From contig CASEGD010000014.1 in assembly GCA_949287345.1 (NCBI GenBank), forward strand, positions 1-26,182: DNA of 26,182 nt. The letters run 5' to 3'. The DNA is from an uncultured Phascolarctobacterium sp. Lineage in GTDB: Bacteria > Bacillota > Negativicutes > Acidaminococcales > Acidaminococcaceae. A model generated the notes under the pieces. It searched no databases. It saw only the letters and a program-made list of their open reading frames with translations, and was not told the origin of the DNA. Every line of letters starts with the position of its first letter. Positions within the stretch are counted from its first letter, which is position 1. Positions 8,928 through 16,823 of this stretch are shown here, piece after piece. The position numbers were made by a program, and so were the translations under genes.

Positions 8928-9284
8928 ATGGAAATCAAAAACATTCCCTTCGCGCAGGACGTTGTAACAAAAGCCGCCGCAGGCGGTGAAATTGAGTTTT
9001 ATAATTTTTCGCCCAACAGCAAAACCGGCATTAAAAATCTGGAGCTTAAAATTTATTACCCCGGCGGACAGCGCAAAATAATTGTGCTGCACGATTTTGG
9101 TTTTCAAATAACATCGGAAGAAGTTGAGGTAAGGCCGTTTATCAACAAAGCGGAACGCGACCGCGAAATATGCAGGCTTTATAACGAACATAATTTATCG
9201 CAGAACTTTTTAGCAAACTTTTTCGGCATCAGCCAGCCTTCGGTATCGGTAATAGTAAAAAGGTATAAAACCGCGCAGGGCTGA
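8928..9284 (+). CDS. Small helix-turn-helix protein, unknown function
   Basis: A protein of 118 aa whose family I do not recognise. The N-terminal 70 residues look like a beta-rich domain (E-I-E-F-Y-N-F-S, L-E-L-K-I-Y-Y-P-G-G-Q-R-K-I-I-V-L-H-D-F). Residues about 76-115 form a helix-turn-helix of homeodomain-like type: R-E-I-C-R-L-Y-N-E-H-N-L-S-Q, then F-G-I-S-Q-P-S-V-S-V-I-V-K-R-Y. It therefore probably binds DNA. The ATG follows AAAGGTG, and a TATAAT sequence at 8879-8884 is a plausible -10 box with a poor -35. It is 46 bases upstream of the autotransporter in the same direction, which makes it a candidate local regulator of that gene. Confidence 0.75.
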   Translation: MEIKNIPFAQDVVTKAAAGGEIEFYNFSPNSKTGIKNLELKIYYPGGQRKIIVLHDFGFQITSEEVEVRPFINKAERDREICRLYNEHNLSQNFLANFFGISQPSVSVIVKRYKTAQG

Positions 9285-9330
9285 TTATATAATTTTTTAT
9301 TTTGATTTGAGGAAAAGAAGTTAGTGGGAA

Positions 9331-11997
9331 ATGACGGCGAGATTGGACAGAAAAACAAAAATTTTAACGGCGGCGGTACTCTGCGCCTGCACAACGCTGT
9401 GGGCAAATCCGGTGTGGGCAGCAAGCGGCGGTAGTGCTAAAAATGGAGCTTATTATGGCGGAAGAAATACGGCTGTAAGTGGCAAAGTTGAAGGGAAGAC
9501 TGTAACTATTGAAACAGGGGATAATTTTAAAGGTGTTTATGGTGGTTATGCTTTTGAAGAGAAAATGGGATGGGGTAGCAATGAACCAATATTATCAAAA
9601 GAGAATCCAAATAATGAAGATGAGATGATACCTGGGAAATCACAGGCTAATAATAATAAAGTTATTATTAATGGGGGTACTGTGAATAGCGGATTGCTTA
9701 TGGGCGATAGTAGAAATCCGTTTTACGGTTCGATTGCAGGTGCTTGGTCGAATTATGCTTCTGGTAATGAAGTTGAAATGAATGACGGTACTTTTATTGG
9801 ACAATCAGTTTCACTTGGAGAGATGAGACCAGGCGTTTATGGCGCAATAGTATTAGTGAATGATAATAAGAGTGAAGATCATCCTGATATTATTAACAAT
9901 AGCGTTTATATTGGAAATGCTACAATAGATGGAGGAAATGTTGCTGGTGTTTATGTGGATGCGTTGAAAGCTGCTGGTAAAAATTCAAATAACAATAATG
10001 TAATAAAAAATAATTCAGTGATTATTGATGGAGCGATTATTCAATCTACTTCAAATTTATCAGGAAATATTTATGGTGCTTATTCTATTGATAATAATAG
10101 TATATTGGATGGAAATACAGTTACAATAAAAAGTGGTGAAATTACTTCGTCGAGTGCCGAATATGGTGGTGGTATTTATGGTGCTTGGGCTGATAGAGAA
10201 GGTAGTATTACGAATAATAATACTGTAATTATAGAAGGTGGAGAAATAAACGCAAATATTTATGGAGCGTATGGCTATCTTGTAAATGATGAAGATTCTG
10301 ACAAAAATGATGATATTGATGATTCAGTTATAACCGGTAATAAAGTTATAATCAGTGGTGGTACAATAAATGGCAAAGTTTATGCTGCTGATACACGTAG
10401 AATAGAAGGAACATTAAAAAATAACGGTATTGAAATAAGTGGTACTGCTAATTTATCTAATACTGAATTAGCTGGATATAGAGATGCACAAAAAATAGAA
10501 AAAGCTACAGATATTTATTTAAATATAAATGACTTTACGGGCAATGAAGGAAAAATAAAAGGAATAAATCATTTTAATATTGTTGATATAAGTAATAGTA
10601 TTGTTGATGCTGAAAGTGTTGATTATGTTGATGTAATTAATATAAAAAATCAAAATAAAAGTACTGTTAATTTAGGTAAAGTTAATACAAAATCAAATGA
10701 TGCTATGTCCGATTTTCAGAATGGAAGTATAATTAATACTGATTCAAAAATTAAAGCTCAATCTTTGGAAAATATAAATTCTATCAATGTCGATATGACT
10801 GCTATAAACTGGGAGAAAGACAGTGCCGTTATTGATGTAAGCGGTACTGCTGATTTGACGGGCACTGCTATCAGCGCCACCGGTACTTTGGCTGCGGCAG
10901 CGGGAACAGAAGTGCAAAACGGCGACACCATGAGCTTTATTAAAGCAGGTACTTTAACCGGCGCAACTGCAAATGATATTGATATTAGTAATCTGCAAAT
11001 AGGTTTTGCAACGGAAGCGCAGGTTGAAGTGCAGGACGGCGATAACAGCATTGATTTTGTCGTTACCGGTGCCAAGCAGGCAACGGAGCAGGTAAGCATT
11101 ATCGGCGAAAGCCGTACGGCTGCCATTGCTTTTGTAAATCAGGGCAGCGATATTTTAAACAATGCCTTTGGTTTGATGGATGACGGCAAATACGGCATTA
11201 AAACTTTTGCGGCGGCGCATGGCAATTACAGCAAGTACGAAACCGGCAGCCATATCCGTGTTAACGGCTGGAGCATGCTGGCGGGCGTCGTAAGCAGCGA
11301 AAAGGTTAATGACGGTACTTTCAGCTGGGGCGTATTTTTTGAAAACGGCAGCGGCAATTACCGTACTTATAACGATTACAACGGTTTTAATCTGGAAGGC
11401 TTCGGTAGTGCTGTTTACAATGGTGGCGGTGCGCTGGCGCGTTACCGCAGCAACGCAGGCAATTATGCCGAAGTTGGCGTGCGTGCCGGTATGCTGAAAA
11501 ACAGTTTGAGCAATGCGGTTGCCGACGGCTTTGGCGTGCAGGGCGGCTATGACGAGGATACCACTTATTATGGTGCGCATGTTGGCGCAGGTCGTATTTT
11601 TACGCTTGATGACCACAGCAGCCTTGATGTTTACGGCAAGTATTTCTATACGCATCACGACAGCGATGAGTTTGAAATTTTGGGCGATGAGGTAAGGTTT
11701 GATTCTGCCGACAGCAGCCGTTTGCGTTTGGGTATGCGCTATAACCAAAATGACGGCAACGCCTTCAGCCATTACTACGGTTTGGCATGGGATTATGAGT
11801 TTAACGGCGACGCTGATGTTACGGCGGCTGGCTTTGATACCGGCAATCCCAGTTTAAAAGGCAGCACGGCGGTAATTGAAGCGGGTATTCATTACGCGCC
11901 GGATAAATCTCCGTGGAGCGTTGACCTTGGCTTGCAGGGCTACGGCGGTCAGCGTGACGGTTTCAGCGGCACAATGCAGGTAAATTATTCGTTCTAA
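9331..11997 (+). CDS. Autotransporter with beta-helix passenger and C-terminal beta-barrel
   Basis: A type V secretion protein of 888 aa that carries its own outer-membrane pore. Residues 1-30 are a signal peptide (basic start, A-A-V-L-C-A-C-T-T-L, A-x-A-type cleavage near V-W-A-A). The passenger (about 31-500) has about nine imperfect repeats built on N-x-V-x-I-x-G-G-x-I followed by I-Y-G-A-Y, suggesting a beta-helix. It has no cysteines. The barrel domain starts near 587 and ends in the expected aromatic residue (V-N-Y-S-F). An in-frame TAG at 9322 rules out a longer N-terminus. The ribosome site is poor: GAGGAAAAG is about 14 bases away. The passenger is strikingly AT-rich, while the signal peptide and barrel match the rest of the genome. 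The substrate or adhesion target is unknown. Confidence 0.9.
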   Translation: MTARLDRKTKILTAAVLCACTTLWANPVWAASGGSAKNGAYYGGRNTAVSGKVEGKTVTIETGDNFKGVYGGYAFEEKMGWGSNEPILSKENPNNEDEMIPGKSQANNNKVIINGGTVNSGLLMGDSRNPFYGSIAGAWSNYASGNEVEMNDGTFIGQSVSLGEMRPGVYGAIVLVNDNKSEDHPDIINNSVYIGNATIDGGNVAGVYVDALKAAGKNSNNNNVIKNNSVIIDGAIIQSTSNLSGNIYGAYSIDNNSILDGNTVTIKSGEITSSSAEYGGGIYGAWADREGSITNNNTVIIEGGEINANIYGAYGYLVNDEDSDKNDDIDDSVITGNKVIISGGTINGKVYAADTRRIEGTLKNNGIEISGTANLSNTELAGYRDAQKIEKATDIYLNINDFTGNEGKIKGINHFNIVDISNSIVDAESVDYVDVINIKNQNKSTVNLGKVNTKSNDAMSDFQNGSIINTDSKIKAQSLENINSINVDMTAINWEKDSAVIDVSGTADLTGTAISATGTLAAAAGTEVQNGDTMSFIKAGTLTGATANDIDISNLQIGFATEAQVEVQDGDNSIDFVVTGAKQATEQVSIIGESRTAAIAFVNQGSDILNNAFGLMDDGKYGIKTFAAAHGNYSKYETGSHIRVNGWSMLAGVVSSEKVNDGTFSWGVFFENGSGNYRTYNDYNGFNLEGFGSAVYNGGGALARYRSNAGNYAEVGVRAGMLKNSLSNAVADGFGVQGGYDEDTTYYGAHVGAGRIFTLDDHSSLDVYGKYFYTHHDSDEFEILGDEVRFDSADSSRLRLGMRYNQNDGNAFSHYYGLAWDYEFNGDADVTAAGFDTGNPSLKGSTAVIEAGIHYAPDKSPWSVDLGLQGYGGQRDGFSGTMQVNYSF

Positions 11998-12010
11998 TTA
12001 AATAATATAA

Positions 12011-12043
12011 AAGCAGACAGTGCTAAAACACTGTCTGCTTTTT
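12011..12043 (+). terminator. Rho-independent terminator after the autotransporter (repeat family member 3)
   Basis: A perfect 12-bp stem AAGCAGACAGTG/CACTGTCTGCTT (12011-12022 with 12029-12040) with a 6-base loop and five T residues. Confidence 0.9.
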
Positions 12044-12087
12044 GTATCTATGGCATTCAAAAAATAGTAAATTGCAGGTGCTGCTGA

Positions 12088-12115
12088 AAATTTTTGCGAG
12101 TACTCGCAAAAATTT
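12088..12115. repeat. 28-bp perfect palindrome
   Basis: Two 14-base arms meet with no spacer at 12101/12102, centred on GCGAGTACTCGC and flanked by A3T5 and A5T3. It lies between the convergent autotransporter and mocR genes, just after the mocR stop. It could end the mocR transcript or bind a protein. It lacks a classical GC stem followed by unpaired U. Confidence 0.6.
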
Positions 12116-12131
12116 GAAATAGGATTATATT

Positions 12132-13493
12132 TTACAATCCCCACACTTTTTGCAGTTCTTGCAGTGCGGGTTCGATATCGTCTTCGGCGATGCCTGCGAA
12201 GGAGAGCAAAATCTCCGGCGCGGCTGGTTTGTTATCCGCGTAAGCGGTGGTTGGACTTACGGGCAGGATGTGGATGCCTGTACTGGCTGCTTGTTGTGCA
12301 AGGCGTTGTGCCGTGCTGTTGGTATGTACGGCTAAACGGATATGCAGGCCGGATTCATACGCCATGATGCTGATTTTGCTGCCGAAAATTTTGGCCAGCG
12401 CGCTGCGTAAAAGCGTGTTTTTAACGGCGTAACGGCGGCGCATTTTTTTGATGTGGCGGCGCAGGTTGCCGGAAGCGATAAATTCTGCCAGCGCGAATTG
12501 TTCGATGCTGGACGAGGTTTGGTTGTACAGGTTTTTAACGCGGCTGTACGCGGGCAGCAGGCTTTGCGGCAGTACCAGGTAGCTTATGCGCAGGCTGGGC
12601 AGCAATATGCGCGAGAACGAGCCGCAGTAAATTACGTTCTGCCCGCCGCTCATGCCTTGCAGGGACGAGATGGGGTGCGTAAAATAGCGGAACTCGCCGT
12701 TGTAGTCGTCCTCTAAAATGTAGCTGCCGCTTTGGCGTGCCCATTGCAAAAGGTTCAGCCTGCCTTGCGGCGATAACGAGCGCCCTTTGTACGGGTTGGA
12801 GGGGCTGACGTATAACAGCGGCGGCAGGTTTGGCGTGAGCTGTTCCGAATCGAAGTGGCCGACCTGCCAGCCCGCCGTTTTAAAAAGCTGTTCGGCTTTG
12901 GTGAAGCCCGGTTCTTCAAAGGCAATGGCGTGCGGAGCTTCGCCAAGCACGGCAAGCAGTATTTGCAAAAGGCTTTGTATGCCCGCGCCGATGACGATTT
13001 GCTGCGGCGTGCAGATGACGCTGCGGGCTTCGTGGCTGTAACGCGCAAGGGTCTGGCGCAGGTAGGGTTCGCCCTGCGGGTCGCCGTAACCGGCAAGCAG
13101 CGGTGCGTTTTGCAGTGCGTGCCCAAGGCAGCGTTTCCATACGGCGGCGGGGAACAGGCTGCTGTCGATGTAGTTGTTGCCAAAGTCGTAACGCAGCGGC
13201 GTTGTATTGGTTGGCGCGCTTGGCAAATCAACTTCCGCCATGGGGCGGGCGGCGATACCGGCGGCAAAGTAGCCGCGCTTTGGTTCGGCAAGCAGGTAGC
13301 CTTCGGCAACAAGCTGGTTGTAGGCTGCTTCCGCCGTGGTGCGGCTGACGCCCAAATCATCCGCCAGGTGGCGCAGGGATGGCATTTTTTCGCCGGCGGC
13401 GATTTCACCGCTGTGGATTTGCTGTTTTATTTTGTTGATTAAGCGCAGGTACAGCGGCGCGGCGCCTTCTGCCTGCGGCAGGGTGATGAGCAT
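12132..13493 (-). CDS. MocR/PdxR-type transcriptional regulator (GntR HTH plus aminotransferase-like domain)
   Basis: A protein of 453 aa, normal length. Residues 12-76 form a GntR winged helix (M-P-S-L-R-H-L-A-D-D-L-G-V-S-R-T-T). Residues about 100-450 are an aminotransferase fold type I domain used for sensing. E-D-D-Y (261-264), including the Asp that contacts the PLP ring nitrogen, is kept. The segment that normally reads G-x-F-S-K-T-L, with the PLP-anchoring lysine, reads G-S-F-S-R-I-L, so residue 295 is Arg. MocR proteins normally bind PLP through that lysine. The gene is divergent from a pyridoxine kinase gene, so I infer PdxR-like control of vitamin B6 salvage. The start has a good AAAGAGGA site. 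Confidence 0.85.
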   Translation of the reverse strand: MLITLPQAEGAAPLYLRLINKIKQQIHSGEIAAGEKMPSLRHLADDLGVSRTTAEAAYNQLVAEGYLLAEPKRGYFAAGIAARPMAEVDLPSAPTNTTPLRYDFGNNYIDSSLFPAAVWKRCLGHALQNAPLLAGYGDPQGEPYLRQTLARYSHEARSVICTPQQIVIGAGIQSLLQILLAVLGEAPHAIAFEEPGFTKAEQLFKTAGWQVGHFDSEQLTPNLPPLLYVSPSNPYKGRSLSPQGRLNLLQWARQSGSYILEDDYNGEFRYFTHPISSLQGMSGGQNVIYCGSFSRILLPSLRISYLVLPQSLLPAYSRVKNLYNQTSSSIEQFALAEFIASGNLRRHIKKMRRRYAVKNTLLRSALAKIFGSKISIMAYESGLHIRLAVHTNSTAQRLAQQAASTGIHILPVSPTTAYADNKPAAPEILLSFAGIAEDDIEPALQELQKVWGL

Positions 13494-13539
13494 AAAACTG
13501 TCCTCTTTAAAAATGTAAATTCTGGCTATTTTTTTAATT

Positions 13540-13566
13540 ACAGTTTTAGTATATCATAAGAGCTGT
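13540..13566. promoter_or_regulatory. Candidate operator between mocR and the pyridoxine kinase gene
   Basis: An imperfect palindrome runs from ACAG at 13540 to CTGT at 13566 around an AT-rich centre. It lies in the 113-base divergent gap where a MocR regulator would bind. The arms match only partly, and MocR sites are often direct repeats, so this is a weak call. Confidence 0.3.
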
Positions 13567-13606
13567 GTTAAAAACATAATTTTTTTGTAATATTGGGGGC
13601 TTTAAA

Positions 13607-14407
13607 ATGGCATTACATAAGGCTATGACTATTGCAGGCAGCGATACCAGCGGCGGCGCGGGTATGGAGGCCGATTTAAAAACCTTTACGGCGATGGGCG
13701 TTTACGGCATGACGGCGCTGACCGTTATTGTGGCGCAGAACCCGAAGGATTGGGCGCACGAGATGTACCCCATCGGCATGGACGTTATTGAAAAACAGAT
13801 TAAGACGATTGTGGAAGGCATCGGCATCGACGCGATGAAGACCGGCATGCTGGGCAGTGCGGAGCTGGTGCAGCTTGTTGCCGACACGATTGACAAATAT
13901 AATTTGAAGAACGTGGTTATCGACCCGGTTATGGTGTGCAAGGGCATTGACGCGATTATGGTGCCGGACGCTGCCGCCGCGATTAAAGAAGTGCTGGTAA
14001 GCCGCGCCGACGTTATTACGCCGAACACGCTGGAAGCCGCCTACCTTGCCGGTATGGATAAGGTGGAAACGCTGGACGAAATTAAAGAAGCGGCTGCGCG
14101 CATTCAGCAGATGGGCGCAGGCTATGTTGTTATTAAAAGCGGCTCGCGCAATGACGGCGACGAAGCGGTTGACGTTTTGTACGACGGTAAGGATTACACC
14201 GTCAATGCGGAAAAGAAGCTGGAAGGCTGCTTTAACCACGGCGCAGGCTGCACTTTTTCGGCGGCCATCACCGCAGGGCTGGCTAAGGGCTTAAGTGTTA
14301 AGGACGCGCTGGCCGAAGCCAAGGAGTTTATCACTGTTGCGCTGAAAAACTCCTTCCGTTTAAACCAGTTCAGCGGCGCAACCGACCACTGCAAATGGCA
14401 TAAGTAA
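13607..14407 (+). CDS. pdxK: Pyridoxine/pyridoxal kinase (ThiD-like PdxK)
   Basis: This ribokinase-family enzyme phosphorylates B6 vitamers and feeds PLP formation; its close relative ThiD phosphorylates HMP and HMP-P. The length of 266 aa is typical. Seen: T-I-A-G-S-D-T-S-G-G-A-G near the N-terminus, V-I-D-P-V-M-V-C-K-G in the middle, and H-G-A-G-C-T-F-S-A near 204-212. The Cys in that last motif replaces the Asp of G-A-G-D and marks the B. subtilis-type PdxK that looks like ThiD. The divergent MocR gene supports B6 rather than thiamine. The ATG follows a GGGGG site. ThiD annotation is a reasonable alternative. Confidence 0.8.
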   Translation: MALHKAMTIAGSDTSGGAGMEADLKTFTAMGVYGMTALTVIVAQNPKDWAHEMYPIGMDVIEKQIKTIVEGIGIDAMKTGMLGSAELVQLVADTIDKYNLKNVVIDPVMVCKGIDAIMVPDAAAAIKEVLVSRADVITPNTLEAAYLAGMDKVETLDEIKEAAARIQQMGAGYVVIKSGSRNDGDEAVDVLYDGKDYTVNAEKKLEGCFNHGAGCTFSAAITAGLAKGLSVKDALAEAKEFITVALKNSFRLNQFSGATDHCKWHK

Positions 14408-14437
14408 AACTTATAAATAGCATAAGCAGATAAAATA

Positions 14438-14470
14438 AACGGCAGTCCGTAAATTGGGCTGCCGTTTTTT
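14438..14470 (+). terminator. Rho-independent terminator after pdxK
   Basis: An 11-bp stem (14438-14448 with 14456-14466, one G-T pair), a 7-base loop and a run of six T residues. Confidence 0.9.
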
Positions 14471-14472
14471 AC

Positions 14473-14502
14473 TTGACGCGCACGGCTGATTAAAAATATA
14501 AT
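14473..14502 (+). promoter_or_regulatory. Promoter of the AsmA-like gene
   Basis: TTGACG (14473-14478) and a perfect TATAAT (14497-14502) with an 18-base spacer, 26 bases before the ATG. A second TATAAT at 14508 has no matching -35. Confidence 0.6.
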
Positions 14503-14528
14503 CAAGGTATAATAATGTTGAGGTAGTT

Positions 14529-15842
14529 ATGCTGAAAAAATTTTATCATCCCAAATTATATATCGTGCTTGTTGTTATCGCGCTGGCGCTGACGGGCGCT
14601 TACTTTTGGCTGTGCCGCATGGCGGGCGATAAGGCGCTGGAGATTTTTAACCGCGAAATGGCAAGGCAGCATTTGCTGGAAGGCAGCTTGGCTGTTGAAA
14701 GCATCAGCGCCGATATGTGGGGCAACGTGGCTTTTAGCGGGCTGAAATGGCTGGACGCGGACGGCGAGCCGGTGGTGTTTGTGCCGGACGGGCATTTTAA
14801 GGTTAAGCCGTGGGACGTTGTTACCGGCAGCGTTAAGCTAAGCAGCTTGCAGGAGGCGGAGCTGAACAATCCGGTTATTGCCATCCGTTTTAATAAGGAG
14901 ATGCGCCCCAGCTTTTTGCCCAAGGCGAAGAAGAAAACGGAAGGCGCAGCCGAGCCGCGCAAACGCGGTTTGCACATTAATCTGCCGGATAATCTGCCGC
15001 AGAGCAGCATAAAAATAAATAACTGCACGCTGACCGCCAGTTACAGGCACCGCTATTTTGTGTTAAGCGGCGTTAATATCGCTGCGCGCAGCGAAAAGGC
15101 GGACGAGCTGAAGCTGAAAATTACGGCGAATAACCTTGGCGGTATGATGATTGGCGACGAGCTGGGCATCAGCGGCAAGGTGCTGCTTAACGGTGGCGAG
15201 ACGCAGTGCGATTTGTACCTGTCGCTGAAAAACGTCGTGCCGGAATCGCTGGGGCTGGGCAAGGTTAAGGACACCGCCAGCGTATACGGGCATGCCACCG
15301 GGTCTTTAGCAGGGCCTGTTATCGACGGGCGCATTGAATTTGCAGAGCTGAACATACCGGCGCTGCGTTTTTACAAGGTGAACGGCGACTTTTTGTATGA
15401 GGACGGGCATATTGACTTTAGTAACGTGACGGGCGGTATTTACGGCGGTACGGTGGAAGCGACGGGAACTTACGATATCGACAGCCGCGCTTACACCATT
15501 GACGCGCTGGGGCATGACTTGATGGCTTCCGTTGCAGCCAAAACCAGTAAAATTAACTGCCGCGTGGAGCTGGATTTAAAAATGCGCAGCGACGGCAACC
15601 CGCACAACGTGCTGACTTACGGCAGCTTTACCGGCGGCGCTGGCACTTACAGCCTGATACCGTTTGAAAGCATCAGCGGCAGCTTCAGCGACCAGAACGG
15701 CGTGCTGCAATTTACGGACGTAAAAATAAAAACGCCGCTGGGCGAAGTAACCAGCGACGCTTTTGAAATCGTCAAAGGGCGCGTGCATATTAAAGATATT
15801 TTCCTCACCGCCCCGCAGGGCGAACGGATACAGATAAAATAA
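14529..15842 (+). CDS. AsmA/TamB-like inner-membrane-anchored envelope protein
   Basis: A protein of 437 aa with one N-terminal membrane helix (about 10-28) and a long periplasmic part rich in beta strands. Typical phrases are S-I-S-A-D-M-W-G-N-V-A-F-S-G-L, K-V-K-P-W-D-V-V-T-G, Y-G-G-T-V-E-A-T-G-T-Y-D-I and S-G-S-F-S-D-Q-N-G-V-L. These match the repeating groove of AsmA, TamB and YhdP-like proteins, which in diderms help move lipids or build the outer membrane. It is much shorter than TamB, so I cannot assign it to one subfamily. It stands alone with its own promoter. No terminator separates it from the next gene, which has its own promoter. Confidence 0.6.
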   Translation: MLKKFYHPKLYIVLVVIALALTGAYFWLCRMAGDKALEIFNREMARQHLLEGSLAVESISADMWGNVAFSGLKWLDADGEPVVFVPDGHFKVKPWDVVTGSVKLSSLQEAELNNPVIAIRFNKEMRPSFLPKAKKKTEGAAEPRKRGLHINLPDNLPQSSIKINNCTLTASYRHRYFVLSGVNIAARSEKADELKLKITANNLGGMMIGDELGISGKVLLNGGETQCDLYLSLKNVVPESLGLGKVKDTASVYGHATGSLAGPVIDGRIEFAELNIPALRFYKVNGDFLYEDGHIDFSNVTGGIYGGTVEATGTYDIDSRAYTIDALGHDLMASVAAKTSKINCRVELDLKMRSDGNPHNVLTYGSFTGGAGTYSLIPFESISGSFSDQNGVLQFTDVKIKTPLGEVTSDAFEIVKGRVHIKDIFLTAPQGERIQIK

Positions 15843-15856
15843 AATTTTGAATAGTT

Positions 15857-15885
15857 TTGCCTATTAAAATAATTGGTGATAGAAT
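15857..15885 (+). promoter_or_regulatory. Promoter of the AT-rich two-gene cassette
   Basis: TTGCCT (15857-15862) and TAGAAT (15880-15885) with a 17-base spacer. The boxes match consensus at 4 of 6 and 5 of 6 positions, and lie 31 bases before the first start codon. Confidence 0.55.
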
Positions 15886-15915
15886 AATTATATAAAATAT
15901 TTGAGAGGATGTATT

Positions 15916-16821
15916 TTGATAATGGGTATATTTGATGCTACAAGGGCAGGAATGATGATGGGATCTAATAATGGGTACAATTCATATAATAAACATATAC
16001 AATTTGATGAATATGTGAAGATGGTAATAGACGATAATTATTTTGTTGATAGGCTTCCTCTTGATGATGATATAAAAGAATTGCTTGCTAAATCTGATTT
16101 TTTGAGAAGCCGAAATAATTATAAACATCTTTGGTTTGCTGATGGTATAGTCGATTTATCAGACCCCAGTAGATTTAAATGGTCAGTTGAAGAATATAAA
16201 GAATATGGCTATAAAATAGAAATTACTGAAAGTTTGCCTGCTTTTATATTTAATTGTATAAAGACTGCAAGAATGTTACAAGAACAAAGAAGCAATTATA
16301 ATATTAAAGTTGATAATACTAGTCGGTTGGAAGAAGAAATACATTATTTAAGTGAAATAATTGATCGGTTAAGAGAAATTCGAAATAGTGTTTATGAAAG
16401 ATTTGGAAAAAAGTATAATATTTCTCCAGAAGAAATAGGCGCGATGATACTTAAATCCGATAAAAAATTTGGATTTTATTTAGGTAAAAATGTACGATCA
16501 ATAAATCTGAAAAAGATAGAAATAGGTTCTCTTGGAATTACGGCTGGTATTTTGACAATTGGTTTATTTTGGACTTTTCTCGGTAATAGAAAAGAAAAAA
16601 ATATTTTAAAAGGTAGAGAAGAAGCTAGAAAAATTTTTGAAAAATGTTTAATGGAAATAAGTGATAGTTTTAATAAGAAAATAGAATCTTACATAAAAGA
16701 AAATAACTTTATGAATACTAAAGAAAAAGAACTAATAACATTAAAAAGCAAATGTTACTATATTTTATCATTATTAAATTTAGAAATTCAAACCGTAAAT
16801 AATTTATGTAAAGAGGAATAG
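15916..16821 (+). CDS. Unknown protein with one membrane helix, first gene of AT-rich cassette
   Basis: A protein of about 301 aa; I do not recognise a family. I prefer the TTG at 15916, seven bases after GAGAGG. The ATG at 15922 is the alternative, and TTG at 15901 precedes the ribosome site. The N-terminal third is soluble, with L-S-D-P-S-R-F-K-W and aromatic residues. Residues about 135-165 look like a charged coiled coil. One clear membrane helix lies at about 205-223 (L-G-I-T-A-G-I-L-T-I-G-L-F-W-T-F). A Lys/Glu-rich helical tail follows. Codon use is very AT-biased (TTA, AGA, ATA), unlike the flanking genes. The stop is two bases before the next ATG, so the two are coupled. Confidence 0.75.
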   Translation: MIMGIFDATRAGMMMGSNNGYNSYNKHIQFDEYVKMVIDDNYFVDRLPLDDDIKELLAKSDFLRSRNNYKHLWFADGIVDLSDPSRFKWSVEEYKEYGYKIEITESLPAFIFNCIKTARMLQEQRSNYNIKVDNTSRLEEEIHYLSEIIDRLREIRNSVYERFGKKYNISPEEIGAMILKSDKKFGFYLGKNVRSINLKKIEIGSLGITAGILTIGLFWTFLGNRKEKNILKGREEARKIFEKCLMEISDSFNKKIESYIKENNFMNTKEKELITLKSKCYYILSLLNLEIQTVNNLCKEE

Positions 16822-16823
16822 TA

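Noticed and set aside
9655-10470. CRISPR or tandem DNA repeats in the AT-rich passenger
   Set aside because: The repetition is at protein level and imperfect (Asn-rich beta-helix); spacing and DNA sequence vary, and the frame is open throughout.
12855-13442. A 195-aa plus-strand frame opposite mocR
   Set aside because: Low-complexity shadow of the MocR gene, whose domains are clear on the minus strand.
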